Origin: Toxonevra muliebris
Taxonomy: Eukaryota; Arthropoda; Insecta; Diptera; Pallopteridae
Length of the DNA: 64,000 nucleotides
Direction: 5' to 3'
NCBI GenBank assembly: GCA_963691655.1
Contig: OY829329.1
Span: 54,883,408 to 54,947,407, forward strand
Both the position numbers and the translations under genes were made by a program. The notes below the pieces were generated by a model. That model saw nothing but the letters and a program-made list of their open reading frames with translations. It ran no database searches and was not told where the DNA came from. This document shows, one piece after another, positions 35,346-64,000 of this stretch. Numbering within the stretch: position 1 is the first letter of the stretch; the number at the start of each line of letters is the position of its first letter.

Positions 35346-37371
35346 AAATTTGGCTGCTGAAGTAAAATTTTTGAAAATTAAAAAAAAAAAAAATGTATTT
35401 TATGTAACAAGTTTTAGCAATCAAGGGGGTATCAATGAAGGGTGTATAATGCAAAAGGGGCTTTTAGGGGTCAAAGCCCCCAAATTTTTTTTTTTTTATA
35501 AAATTTTTTACTTTACCTCTAGACAATTGTTCTGAGCTCATGGGCGTAGTTTGGATCAAAATGGGAGGGGGCTGAGGGGGGATTTTTTCAATTTACTCAA
35601 AAACAAAGACTTAATGGTAGGGATCATATGCCCCTCTTTGTAACGCCCATGTCTGAGCTCTTCTAAAAAATGCTTCCAGCTGTTTTTTATTTGTTTTTCA
35701 ATTGAAAAAAGAAGGCAAGTTGGAAAAAAGGCTTGAGGGGTCAAAACCCCCATTTTTTTTTTTTAATTTTTCCTTTGTTAGAAAGTTGATCTGAGCCTAT
35801 GAGCGTTATCAGGCACTTTGTTTTAAGCAAATTCATCTTCCAATACAGCGACTACTTTTTGCAATTTTAGGTGAAGTGATCTGGCAACTCCCTCCCCACC
35901 CTTCAGTGTAACCATGAGTAAGCCACTCCAAGCCATTAATCTTCCTGCGTTACTTACCCGTATAATTTTGCAGTTGTTTCCTTTCTTTTGAATCAAATAT
36001 TTTAAATTGATAAGGGAAAAGTAAATAAAAACTACAAAGGTTGTTCTTTCATATATTTTTGTTAATTTTTATAGTTTATTAATTTAATAATATTATGTAT
36101 TTTTTTTTTATTTAAATATTAATTTATTAAATTAACTTTGCTTCATTAATATTTATTTAATTACAATAATTAAATATTGAATGCCATTTGGGATTTTTAC
36201 TTTTACGGTTTTTGTTTGTTAATTAAATTTATGCACTTAAATGATATTATTATTCATAATAATTTTACTCTTTTTTATTTTGTTTGTTATTTTGTATATA
36301 TGTAATACGACGATGAATAAAAATATTTATATTTATATTAATTAAATACACTTACAACGAATACATACTAGGTATATATGTATTAAAAAAAAATGGCGTT
36401 TAATGTGTCACAATAAATCATTATTGAAAGTTTTCCAATTTTTTTGTTGCAATTTTTGTTAACATCTCATCGTATTTAACATTAAATATTTATTTACAGA
36501 ATTTTTTATTATTTTTATTTTTCTTTATTTTTTGCGCTACATTTTAATTGTTATTATAAATAATAATAATACATTATTTTTGTTTGTTTTTTTTTGGTTT
36601 TTCCAATAAAGAAGACATACATAGATTGAATTTATATAAATATTTATAGGCAGAGGGTGTGAAACTGTTTTCGTTTGATTATATATACATACATAACAAA
36701 ATATTAACGTGTGGGTTAAAGAAAGGAATAATTTTATGAGACCTATTCTCCTATATTTCTTCTGAACTACAGAGCCTTCAAGTTTAGAAAGGGATACTAG
36801 GTATAAAAGTATACCCCATACCTAAACATTTCCTTTCGAGTTTCCTGCACAAAATAAGTATTCACCTTGTTCTTTATGTTGGTTTATTTTTCATTCAATA
36901 ATTTTACGAGATAACTAATGAGACCTGGGTTTAACCTGTTTAATTCAACCCGGCCTATGAGCACTCCAGTTTAGAAAGTTATGCATTCAAATAGCCACAC
37001 TGAGGGTTAAATTCCTTTATAGCAATGCATTAAGTTTTCCAGATTTAAAAATTGTAGGTCCAAGTCCCCACATCATGTTGACATGTTAGCCTCATGAGGC
37101 AAAAAGGCAAAAGGTTACACTAATAACAAGACCCGTACAAGATTCCCCTCTACAAGCCCTTGTGCAGTAACAGTATAAACTTAGCTAAGGCTTCGTCAAA
37201 AATTAGACAATTCTTCTAGGCGGGACATACACCGAACCACTAGCGACTACTGAAATTCCTGAAGGGTTTAATTTATTTTTTTTTTTTTTTTTGTCAGATG
37301 AAATGAGGATGAACATGGAAAAATTTTCAGGAAGAAGGAGAATGTTTCCATAATATCAATATTTAGTTATA
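35346..37371. other. Non-coding spacer, partly repeated
   Basis: AGGGGTCAAA-CCCCCA is present twice (about 35465 and 35733) after a GGCTT. Between them a small inverted pair, CATGGGCGTA near 35539 and ACGCCCATG near 35643, may mark a 110-bp relic element. From 35990 to 36700 the DNA is extremely A+T rich. No gene is supported. Confidence 0.45.
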
Positions 37372-38340
37372 GGGCCTTTTTATGAACTGCGTTCGATCTT
37401 CGACTGTAGTCGAATGCCATGTCGAATGTGCTTTCAACAGAGAATAGCGTTATTGTGAATTTCGCTCATTTTGGCTTGTTCACGATAGTATATTTCTATC
37501 AGCTGATCGTCATTTTGAAAAATAAATATGATTTGTTTAAAAATTAAGTAGAAAAAATAAGGACAAAATAGAAATAATGGTTCAACGATTCATGGGAAGA
37601 GGATGAGAGCTTGATGGAACTGGCCAGATATAGAAAACGAGTAAGTGCAGCCTTCCGAAAAAGCTTTGGCACTTACGAAATTCGTGTATAGATTTCTACA
37701 GAATTTACGACTGACCAAGGAAGCGTTTGTGGACTTGATGACTACTATAGATGAACTGCTCAAACAATGCACATGAGCAAGATCAATTCCAAACATATTA
37801 AAATTGGCAACACTTCAGCGGTTTTGTGCTCAGAGATGCCTCCAACTAAGCATTGGGAATGAGAACACTCTTGGACTTGCTGGAAAATTGGATTTGCCAA
37901 AGATGAATAAAATTCAATTGCACAAGCAAAAGTATATTTTGCTAATAAAAGAAGAATGCCGGGAATTATTGGTTGGTCCTAAACCATTTAGTTCTTTCTT
38001 CGTCGCACACAACTTTTGAGGAAATACCCTTTGCAATCAGAGGATTTGTTTTCCATCAATGATACAAGTTTCTATAACTGCAATGTGTTGCTCACCACTT
38101 TAAACCTGCAAAAAATTTGCAAAAAACTGTTTAAAATTAGTTTTTAATCCTCAAAAAGCAAAAAGAAATAGCACAAAATACTTAAATTTTTAACAATTAT
38201 TACTCAGTATGCAAAATTGAGTTCGACAGAAAATCCGATGCGTAACAAAAATTTCGACACGGTTGCACTGCTCATAATACGAATTTTACATTCGATATTC
38301 GATCTTCGATAACCAGCGAAAGCAGCTCATAATAAGGGCC
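37372..38340 (+). mobile_element. PIF/Harbinger element remnant
   Basis: The ends are GGGCCTTTTTATGAACTGC and, read inward from 38340, GGCCCTTATTATGAGCTGC. Both are followed by sequence with TTCGATCTTCGA-type motifs. ATA borders both sides (37369-37371 and 38341-38343), a 3-bp duplication of the kind this superfamily makes. A transposase fragment lies inside (see the next entry). At 969 bp it is much shorter than an intact element. Confidence 0.85.
37690..37890 (+). pseudogene. Harbinger transposase N-terminal fragment
   Basis: One + strand frame reads YRFLQNLRLTKEAFVDLMTT, a stop after KQCT, then RSIPNILKLATLQRFCAQ and SIGNENTLGLAG. The order FRLTKEAF, then IP..L.L...LRF.AQ, then a GN.....GL box is the N-terminal signature of PIF/Harbinger (HARBI1-like) transposases. 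The in-frame stop and the missing catalytic DDE part show it is inactive. Open frames continue to about 38019, but I recognise no further motif. Confidence 0.8.
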
Positions 38341-38343
38341 ATA

Positions 38344-40411
38344 AGTTATTTTTAAAATGTATTAAATCATTTTGGAGCTTGAACCGGGAGTATGTACAAA
38401 AAAAAATTTAGGAGTGCTGCAAAGCGCTGGAACCAAACCATTTTCTTTGGAACTGGTTTGGTTTTGAATCGGCTCAAGCGGAATAAAACAGAAATGGTTT
38501 GGTTCAAGGTTCGAATTCCGAATGGTTCGGTTAAAAATTTTCTTGATTCAAAACCACTTTCCATTCCTGCCGGGAAGAGACAATGTTAGATTTTTATCCT
38601 AAAGGATTTCTAAAATTCCAATGCAGCGAATTACAATAAGATAATTTACTTAGGAAACACTAAATTAGATTCTAATTTGGATTTCGCAACAAGAAAATAT
38701 TTTTGATTTCTAAATGTAGCTACGAATTCGTAAATGTTACGACGAATTTTGATATAAATGTGAGAGTTTTTGTTTATAAAATATATACAAAAATGCATAG
38801 AAAATTTGAAGGATTAATAAAATTTCTAAAAAATATTTATTTTCTTCACAGTAACATATTAAAAATTTAAATCAGTTGAGGAAATTTTAGTAAGTAGAAG
38901 TAGTAAGAAAAGATCTGAAAGCAGCCGAATCTAATGTTGTGTCAAAAATTATTATGTAAAAATTGTAAAAATATTTGCTTGAAACTGTAAGTAAAAAAAT
39001 ATTGAAATCCATTTTTTTTTTAAATGAAGTAAATCTATCAATTTAGAAATTATTTTGTTAATTCATTTAATTTTTCAATTTTTTTTTTTTATTCTAGGTA
39101 TAGTTAAAATAAAGAGAAAATGTCATTGACAGTATTAAAAAAAGTTGAGAAAAATTTAAGAGAAAAAATATTTTTATTTTTCAATTTTAGCTGAAGAATT
39201 CGATTTTTTTTTGTTTTTTTTTTTTATAATTTTAATTTTCAAGACTTTTTGATTATTTTTGTTTTTTACACAATTTCATTTAAATATGGCAGCCCAGCAG
39301 CATGCTTCAATAATTATTATTTTATTACAAATTCTATATATTTTTTTATGTTTACTCAATGCAAATATTTTTATCAATATTTTTTCCACCCCCCCATTTT
39401 TGGGAGACTGTACAAACATTAAATTTATTTATTAAAAAGTATATTAAAGTATTTTTTTTATATACCTAGTAATTTATTTCATGTCATCATAAATTGGAGT
39501 GTAGTTAATAAAAACGAAATAAGTTTAAATATTGTAATATTTATTTTTATCATTTCGTTATTATTTGCATTTGGCTTTCAATTTTCTGCTTGTTTTTTCG
39601 TATTTTCAATTTTTGTTTTTTTTTTTTTTATTATTCCTTCAGTTTATTATTTTGTTATTGTTTGATCAAAATGAGCTACACGCAAATATTTTGTTTGATT
39701 TTTTGTGTTAAATGCAATGAGATACGCTTACACTTCAGTTCAGCTTGAATTTCTATTTTTTTTTTTATTTTTTTTTTTTTTTTGTGAATTTTTGTTTATC
39801 TACAATGGCGATAGTTTTAAATTGTTTTATTATTGCTGTAATACATCAATTTAAATATGTTTGCATAATATATTTAAAAATTTTATTTTTAATTATTTTT
39901 GTTTTTTTTTCGGTTTTTACTTTTTTGGCTTAAATGCATTGTGATTTTTACAATTAAATATTTAATTATTTTGAATAATTGTTTTCAGTTTTTTTTTTAT
40001 ATTATATTTTATTTTATTTCTTATTATTTATGTTTTTGACTAACTCTTTGTTTCAAGAGAATATATACATATGCTAGAATACAGCGAGTTACGTTTCCAA
40101 TGATCGATTCTACAGGAAATGGAAGTACTACAAAAAGTGGAAATGATTATGCCAAAATTACTTGAGCAAAACACTTGAAGAATATAGGATACCCTCTGTA
40201 AAGTGTAGTCGATAAGCTTTGAACACTTTCTTAAGCATATTTCTTCTTTCATCTTTATAAATTTTATGAAGTCTTCAAAAGGAGCATTCTCAACAATTGA
40301 CAGATGCTAGCCTATTGAGATACTATAAACGAAGTTTTTTTTAATGAATATAAAAAATTTTAAAACTCTAATAGTAGCCCACAGTCGGTAGAGTTAAAAA
40401 TGCACCAAAAG
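38344..40411. other. Very A+T-rich spacer
   Basis: No gene is recognised. A short inverted pair, GGAACCAAACCATTTT near 38429 and AAATGGTTTGGTTC near 38495, forms a small hairpin. Most of 38600-40000 is T tracts and AT-rich runs, and the hydrophobic open frame at 39745-39933 is an artefact of these. Confidence 0.45.
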
Positions 40412-41966
40412 TTCATACAAATTCTTAACTACGATTTTTTTTTCAGTAATTGTTAGTGGCGATATGATAGATGGAAAAACCACAAAAATCAGTTATGGGG
40501 TTGCAGAGTGACCCCATCATAAAACCCCTTCTTTGGTGAAAAAAGCCTTTTTGTACTAATAACTGGTTAACCGTTGTAGATATCAAAAAATTATCTAGCA
40601 CTCATAAAAATCCTAAGTGATTTTCTAAAAAAAAAGGTTTTACGTAATTTTTTCGTATATGTCATAGATTTCGAGATATTCAATATTTAAGAAATTGCAA
40701 AAATTTAGTACTTTGGATATACTGTGGATGCGCGCGCATCTTTGTTTATTTGTATTTTGTAGTGCGGAGCCTATAGGAAAAATTGAATTACTCGAAAATC
40801 AAACAAGATAGGAAGAAAAATTAAAAAGGGTTTTGAAGGGAATATAAATTTCAACATCCTCTGACTCTGCTTTTCATTGACAACGGATAATTTTTTGTAT
40901 ACAAAAATAACAATATAATATAGTTGTCTGTTGGTTTTTACTACTTTTACTATTTGCAGGCCTAATAAAAATAACTGGTTTCATTATAAGTTATAAATGT
41001 ATTTTGTTTTAGTTCAAGACATTACTTCTGAAAATCCTGTTAAAGTTAGAAATAAAAAAATTATCATTTTGCAATTTTATCAGCATATTAAAATCACCCA
41101 ATTTTTGGCGAATTTTTTATAGTTTATTGTATTTGATGTTTTCTTTTTTTTTAATGCAATTTTTTAACTTTTAAATTATTAGAAAATATTGTTAAAAGAT
41201 ATGTGTACTGAAAAAAAAAACAATTTTTGAGATATATATTCAATTCGTTTGGGTCTTTTTTCTATTTTAAGGAAACAATTAAAAAAATCGCCAAAAATTT
41301 AGCCATCTTTAATTTGCTGATAAAATCGCTAAATGTGAATTTTTTTATTTCTAACATTTACAGGATTTTCAGAAGTATTGTCTTGAACTAAAAGATAATA
41401 CATATATAACATATAGTGAAACCAGTTATTTTTATTAGGCCTGCAATTAGTAAAAGTAAAAAAAAAGTAAAAACCAACAGGCAACTGGCAATACTATATT
41501 GTTGTCAATGAAAATGGCAGAGGATGTTGAAGTTTATATCCTCTTCAAAACTCTTTTTGATTTTTCTTCCAAACTTATTTGGTTTTCGAGTAATTCAATT
41601 TTTCCTTTATGCTCTGCACTCAAAAATTCAAATAAACAAAGATGCGCGCGCATCCACAGTATATCCAAAGTACTAAATTGGCAATTTCTTAAATATTGAA
41701 TATCTCGAAAACTGTGACATATACGAAAAAATTACTTAACACCTTTTTTTTAGGAAATCACTCAAGCTTTTTTTTTTGTGGCGAGTAATTTTTTGATATC
41801 TTCAACGGTTAACCAGTTTTTAGTAAAAAAAAAGGCTTTTTCACCAAAGAGAGGGTTTTTTGGGGGGGTCGCTTTGCGACCCCAGAACCGATTTTTGTAG
41901 CTTTTCCATCTATCATACCCCCACTAACAACTACTGAAGAAAAATCTCAGTTCAGAATTTTTATGA
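40412..41966. repeat. 1.55-kb near-palindrome
   Basis: Two arms of roughly 700 bp face each other around an unpaired centre of about 160 bp near 41200. Matching landmarks: TTAGTGGCGATATGATAGATGG (near 40452, with small differences) against its inverse near 41915; GATGCGCGCGCATC near 40730 and again near 41643; CAGGCCTAATAAAAATAACT?GTTTCA-type sequence near 40960 and 41430, in inverse. Identity looks high but imperfect. It lies 2.6 kb beyond the Trim9 stop, in its downstream flank. It is either a foldback transposon or a hairpin-forming locus. Confidence 0.88.
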
Positions 41967-41969
41967 TGT

Positions 41970-43660
41970 AAATTTTTATAATGACTGGACTATAGATCTG
42001 CTGGTAAATATTATGAGGCAGAAGAACAAAATCACTGAAAAACATTCTAAATATCAGAATATATTCTCTTTCAAATCCTAATCCAATGAACTGACAAAAG
42101 CAGAGGAGGATCAAAATAGTCGAAAAAATTCTATAGAAAGTGCGAAATATTTTAGATTTCGCTTTCAGTTTCTCATCCAAAAACCCATATGAAAAGCATG
42201 AGCAACAAAATAATGAAAAAACTATATCACAGGCAAAAATTCTGCCTTCTTAACCCTCTATCCCTGTCTCTTTCAGAATGTTAGTATGGAAGTAGATCAA
42301 AATAATAATAATAAAAAAAAAACAAAGAACGATATATTAAGTAGTTATATTCCCAATCTCTTGAACCAACATCCAGCAACAGCATCGGATCAATTTAATA
42401 GGAGCAACTGGCCTCTACAGTTACAGAGAATCATAAAATAAAAAAACTCATTGGAAAACGTGAAATATTTTTAATGGTCTGCTGGGATCTCAGTTTCTTT
42501 TATCTGTTCGTTCAATGTACTTTACGAAAGCAAAGGATCAAAATAATACAAAAACATTATGAAAAGTGAAAAGTGATAGATATTTGGCAAACCTTTAACC
42601 CGCCTTTTTCAAACCTCATCTAATAAATTTTATGAAAGAAGAGGGTCAAAATAATATTAAATCAAAAACTAGAGAAATATTCTCAATCTTTTGAATACAA
42701 ATTTTTTGAAAAACTTGTACGAAACTCCAGAAATAGCTGCCTTATAATTAATTCTAAAAATATAATTAATTCTCTGAATTTTTAATTAAATATTATATTC
42801 CCTGGATCCATGCAGATTCTCCTACTATACGAAAGCAAAGTCTGAAAACTAGAAAAACAAAAACTTAAAGGCATGCAAGAAATATAAATAACCAGTCTCT
42901 TTTTAGTTCCTCAACTAAAAGTAAATTGAATTGTGTGAAATATTCCCAATTCCTTGATCCCATTAATTTTCAGTTCCTCATCTAATCGACTATTGAAAAT
43001 AGAGGAGAAAACTCTGCGAAAATTGTAAAACATTCTTATTCCCTTGATCTAACCCTTGCCAGCTTTTCATCTACTAGAATATTCTAAAGGAGAGGATTAA
43101 AAAAAAACCCACTAACTTTATGGAAAAGTTTGAAAAAGAAATATTGTCAATACTTTCTTTCATCTTCTTTTAGTGTCTCATCCAATGAAATGAATGAAAA
43201 TAATAATAATAATAAAAACCCTAATAATTTGAACTACACAAAGGCAGAGGATAAAAAGAACTGAAAAAATCAATCAAAAGCGAGGAATATTTCCAATTCT
43301 CTGATCCAATACCTTTCAGTTCCTTACCTACATATAGAGAAGCATACAATCAATTGAATTAAAAAAAAAAACTCTATAAAAAAGCGGTATTTCTGCAATA
43401 CTATAATGCAACCCCTTGAACTAAATGAAAGAGGAGTAGTTTCGAAATAATTAAAAAAAGAAACTCCATGGAAAGCAAATAATATTCTCAATCCTCTAAT
43501 TCAGTCTTTTTCAGCTCTTTATCTACTGGACTAAGCAAAAGCAGATGATCAAGAAAATCCTAAAAACTATATGGAAACTTCTAATATTCCAAAAAGACCA
43601 AGAACTTTGAATTCCTGCTAAATGGAAGGAGAGAATATTCTTAATCTCTTGATGATGATA
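41970..43660 (+). repeat. Ancient diverged satellite, about 95-bp period
   Basis: Similar segments recur: GCAGAGGATCAAAATAAT-like at about 42092, 42290, 42528, 42638, 43002, 43090, 43245 and 43540, followed by GTGAAATATT-like and CCAATCTCTTGATCCAA-like blocks and then TTTCAGTTCCTCATCTA-like blocks at 42164, 42490, 42972, 43316 and 43508. The intervals are roughly one, two or three times 95 bp. Divergence between monomers is high. Confidence 0.65.
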
Positions 43661-44573
43661 ATGCAAAATAGATTCTAATAATATTTTTGTAGTCGGTTAG
43701 TTTTGTTCGAAACCATTTCATGTGATTTAATTTATGAAGGATGGCTGCAGTTCTCTACACCTGCTTCTGTATAAATCATTCGAATTTCCGAAAGAGAACT
43801 AACTCGCTTTAATGTTTCTAGGCCTAACTAGAACAAGTCACTTGCAAAGAAAGAGATCGTTAGCTTCTTTCACCCTAGTATCAATGTGGATGCCAACATT
43901 TTTAGATACGGTTCTAGAATCAACTTCGAAAACTCTTATAAAATGGTATAAAACTTCAAAATTTAAACAAAACTTTACATTTTATTTTATAAAGAGATCA
44001 AGGGGAATGCAATTCGCTGTACATATAACTACTAGCGGATATCGAGTTTAGAGCGGGAAAAGAGATGTGAAACCCGAAGTCCTTCTGTTTTTTTTTACAC
44101 TGAACAAAATTTTTTTTTTTGATTTTTTTGTTTTCTGTTTCTTTTTTTTTTCATTTATAAGCTCAATTAGTTAATTTTTACACATTTATAATAAGTAAAA
44201 CGCTTAAAGCAGCGTATAGTTTGTGAAGAGAAAGTTAAGATTTTAAATAGTTAATACTAAATTATCCGCTAATAATAATAATTACTAGTAATATTTTGTT
44301 TTGCTGCTAATATTGAAGTTCTTGAAATGCACACATTAAATTTTACTAAAATATTATTTAAATTTTTTTAATTGCAAAATTTAAACATATTTATGTATAT
44401 ATTTTATATGTTTCTTTAACTTTTCTGGCAGATATGTACCTACTACATTTATACACTAAAAATGTCTAAACACTTAATTTAAATATTTTTGCCTTAATGG
44501 TTTTGTAATATAAATATATACATTATTAATAATTTCAAACCTTTTTTATTTCCTTCTTTTTTTTCTGTTTGTT
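43661..44573 (-). other. Downstream region and likely 3' UTR of Trim9
   Basis: A+T-rich sequence immediately after the Trim9 stop codon. On the - strand an AATAAA lies at 44548-44543, only about 26 bases past the stop, and other AATAAA-like words follow further out. Which one is used cannot be told from the sequence. Confidence 0.45.
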
Positions 44574-62522
<17,949 letters not shown>

Positions 62523-64000
62523 CTATATATGTATATAGAAGTAATTCGCAAGCACGAGAGAGAGCAAGAGAGAGGCAAATAGGTGTGAGAAAAATATGAA
62601 ACGAGATGGTGTTGAAGTAGAAGAAAACGAGAAGAGAAAAAGAACGGAAGAAAACAATATTGTTAGCATATTTCATAGAAATTAAAATTACTGCTGTTGC
62701 TGTTACTATTACTGCTATTATTAACTATAATACAATGATACTTTAATTATTATGAGGCAAAAAATAATAATAATAATAAATTAAATTAAATTTATAGTAA
62801 CATAATAAAAAATAAAAAAACGAAACGAAATGAAATGGTAATATAAAAGTGTATGCTGTAGCAAAACAAAGTACGCACGAAAATAGTAAATAAGAAGAGT
62901 GTCGGTGAACAGAATAAACCAGTAGTAGCGGTTTATAAATACAGAACAATGAAGAATGTTAAACGGAAACGGAAAACCGCCTACTGTGTTTTTAGCGCAA
63001 ATAATTACAATTACTTAAGAGAGTAGGAAAGGTAAGTAATAAAGTAAATGAAGTAGTATAACGAATTGCTACTTAATAAACAAAACAATAGAAACAGAAA
63101 CAACGAACACAACTAACTAAAAAGGGTAAAATAATAATAATAAACGCGAATTTTTTATTATTATGATGTACGTTATATAAATGAATGCCAGATGAAATGA
63201 GGTTAGTAAGTAAGACAGAAAAACTGAATAATTAAGAGAGAAGAGTGCGAAAAAATTAATTAAATACAAAATGAAGTGGAACAACTGTTGAGAGGAATAA
63301 ATAATTTTGTTATTTTAAAAACAGAAATACCTGAAAATGATGATTTAACTGAAGGAACTTTTTTGAAAGAGGTCAAGTCACCTTGAGTAGTCATAAAACA
63401 AATAAAAAACGAAACGGGTGTTTTCAAAGTGTCAAGTATCGAAATGAGTAGGTAAGTGAGAGTTAAAATAATAAAATTCATAAATGCTTAAAAAAAGGAA
63501 ATCATGAATTATTTTTAATCGTTACGCCTATGGTAGTAGAAATTATAAATATTGTCCTTAATTCTCTGAAGCAGGACAGTTTAAGAAGTCTTCAGAGAAA
63601 AGCGAGTGCAGCAGAAACAAAAATTTATTAACTTAAATCTGAAATGGAAATGTTTGTATACGTTGAGGCCCTTAAGACCCGATTACGATGGATCCGCGCA
63701 TGTTAAAGGGTGATTTAAGATTCAAATATCATAGTTTCTCGCCCAAGAAATATGCTGGGCGATACTGGGAATACTGTATAACAATTATCAAGCCGTTCTG
63801 GGTTCACAAGTGGACCCGGAGATTGCTCAAATGCTATTATAATGTATGACATGTTTGTGTGCAAAATCTGTGATCCAACGAAGCCAAAAATAGAAGACTT
63901 GAGGAATTAAACTAAATGTAATGATCACAAGACAGCCAGATTTCGATTTGAACCCTAAAGCTGAGATCGGTGATAACTCAGGTTTGCTAGATTTTGGTTT
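62523..64000 (-). other. Trim9 intron continuing past the window edge
   Basis: Low-complexity A+T-rich DNA with AAT and GAA-type runs and no exon-like frame. The acceptor side at 62523 is preceded on the - strand by TATACATATATAG. The donor exon lies beyond 64000. Confidence 0.6.

Overview
The window is nuclear DNA of an insect, most likely a higher (brachyceran) fly outside the well-studied Drosophila species. The reasons are GT-AG introns, A+T-rich non-coding DNA, a fly-type secreted acid lipase, an animal Trim9 gene with multi-kilobase introns, and many small DNA transposons (mariner, hAT, piggyBac-like, PIF/Harbinger) plus R1/I-like and jockey-like retrotransposon debris. The species call is inference. 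All coordinates were counted by hand and may be off by a base or two at element ends.

Only two host genes are supported. (1) A complete five-exon acid lipase gene lies on the + strand at 21352-23002 and encodes 398 aa with an intact catalytic triad. (2) The 3' part of Trim9, a TRIM-family E3 ubiquitin ligase, lies on the - strand. Four exons between 62522 and 44574 encode the fibronectin type III and B30.2/SPRY regions, ending at a stop. The RING, B-box and COS exons must lie beyond position 64000. Its introns here are about 2.4, 4.2 and 10.5 kb and are heavily loaded with transposons.

The rest is a nested transposon landscape. From left to right: hAT miniature element 1944-2553; TA-flanked miniature element 6024-6242; long foldback element 9052-11342 inserted in a 14-bp-period minisatellite and itself carrying a two-headed tRNA-derived SINE and a 205-bp miniature element; inverted-repeat element 13287-15211 with repeated AATTCGGATC motifs; 2.1-kb hAT-like element 16271-18371; TTAA-flanked element 19126-20349 holding a LINE fragment; the lipase; hAT miniature element 23154-23437; a hAT-inside-hAT nest 24174-26960 with a second two-headed SINE, tRNA-like pieces and a jockey fragment; inverted-repeat element 28887-30870 interrupted by a short LINE insertion; small element 31942-32197; tandem array 34320-35345 with a perfect TGACGTCA in each of four monomers; Harbinger remnant 37372-38340; 1.55-kb palindrome 40412-41966; an old satellite about 41970-43660. 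Trim9 introns then hold a piggyBac-like element whose empty site survives in a neighbouring duplicate, palindromes, another copy of the 5' hAT element, a self-inverted transposon and a dead mariner.

The most interesting system is the dimeric tRNA-derived SINE. Two copies are present, one with a perfect 15-bp target-site duplication. Its 3' end shares a 23-nt identical stretch with the 3' end of a truncated LINE at 29172-29529, so that LINE family is a good candidate for supplying the machinery that mobilises it. The TGACGTCA array and the very long palindromes (possible hairpin-RNA sources) come next.
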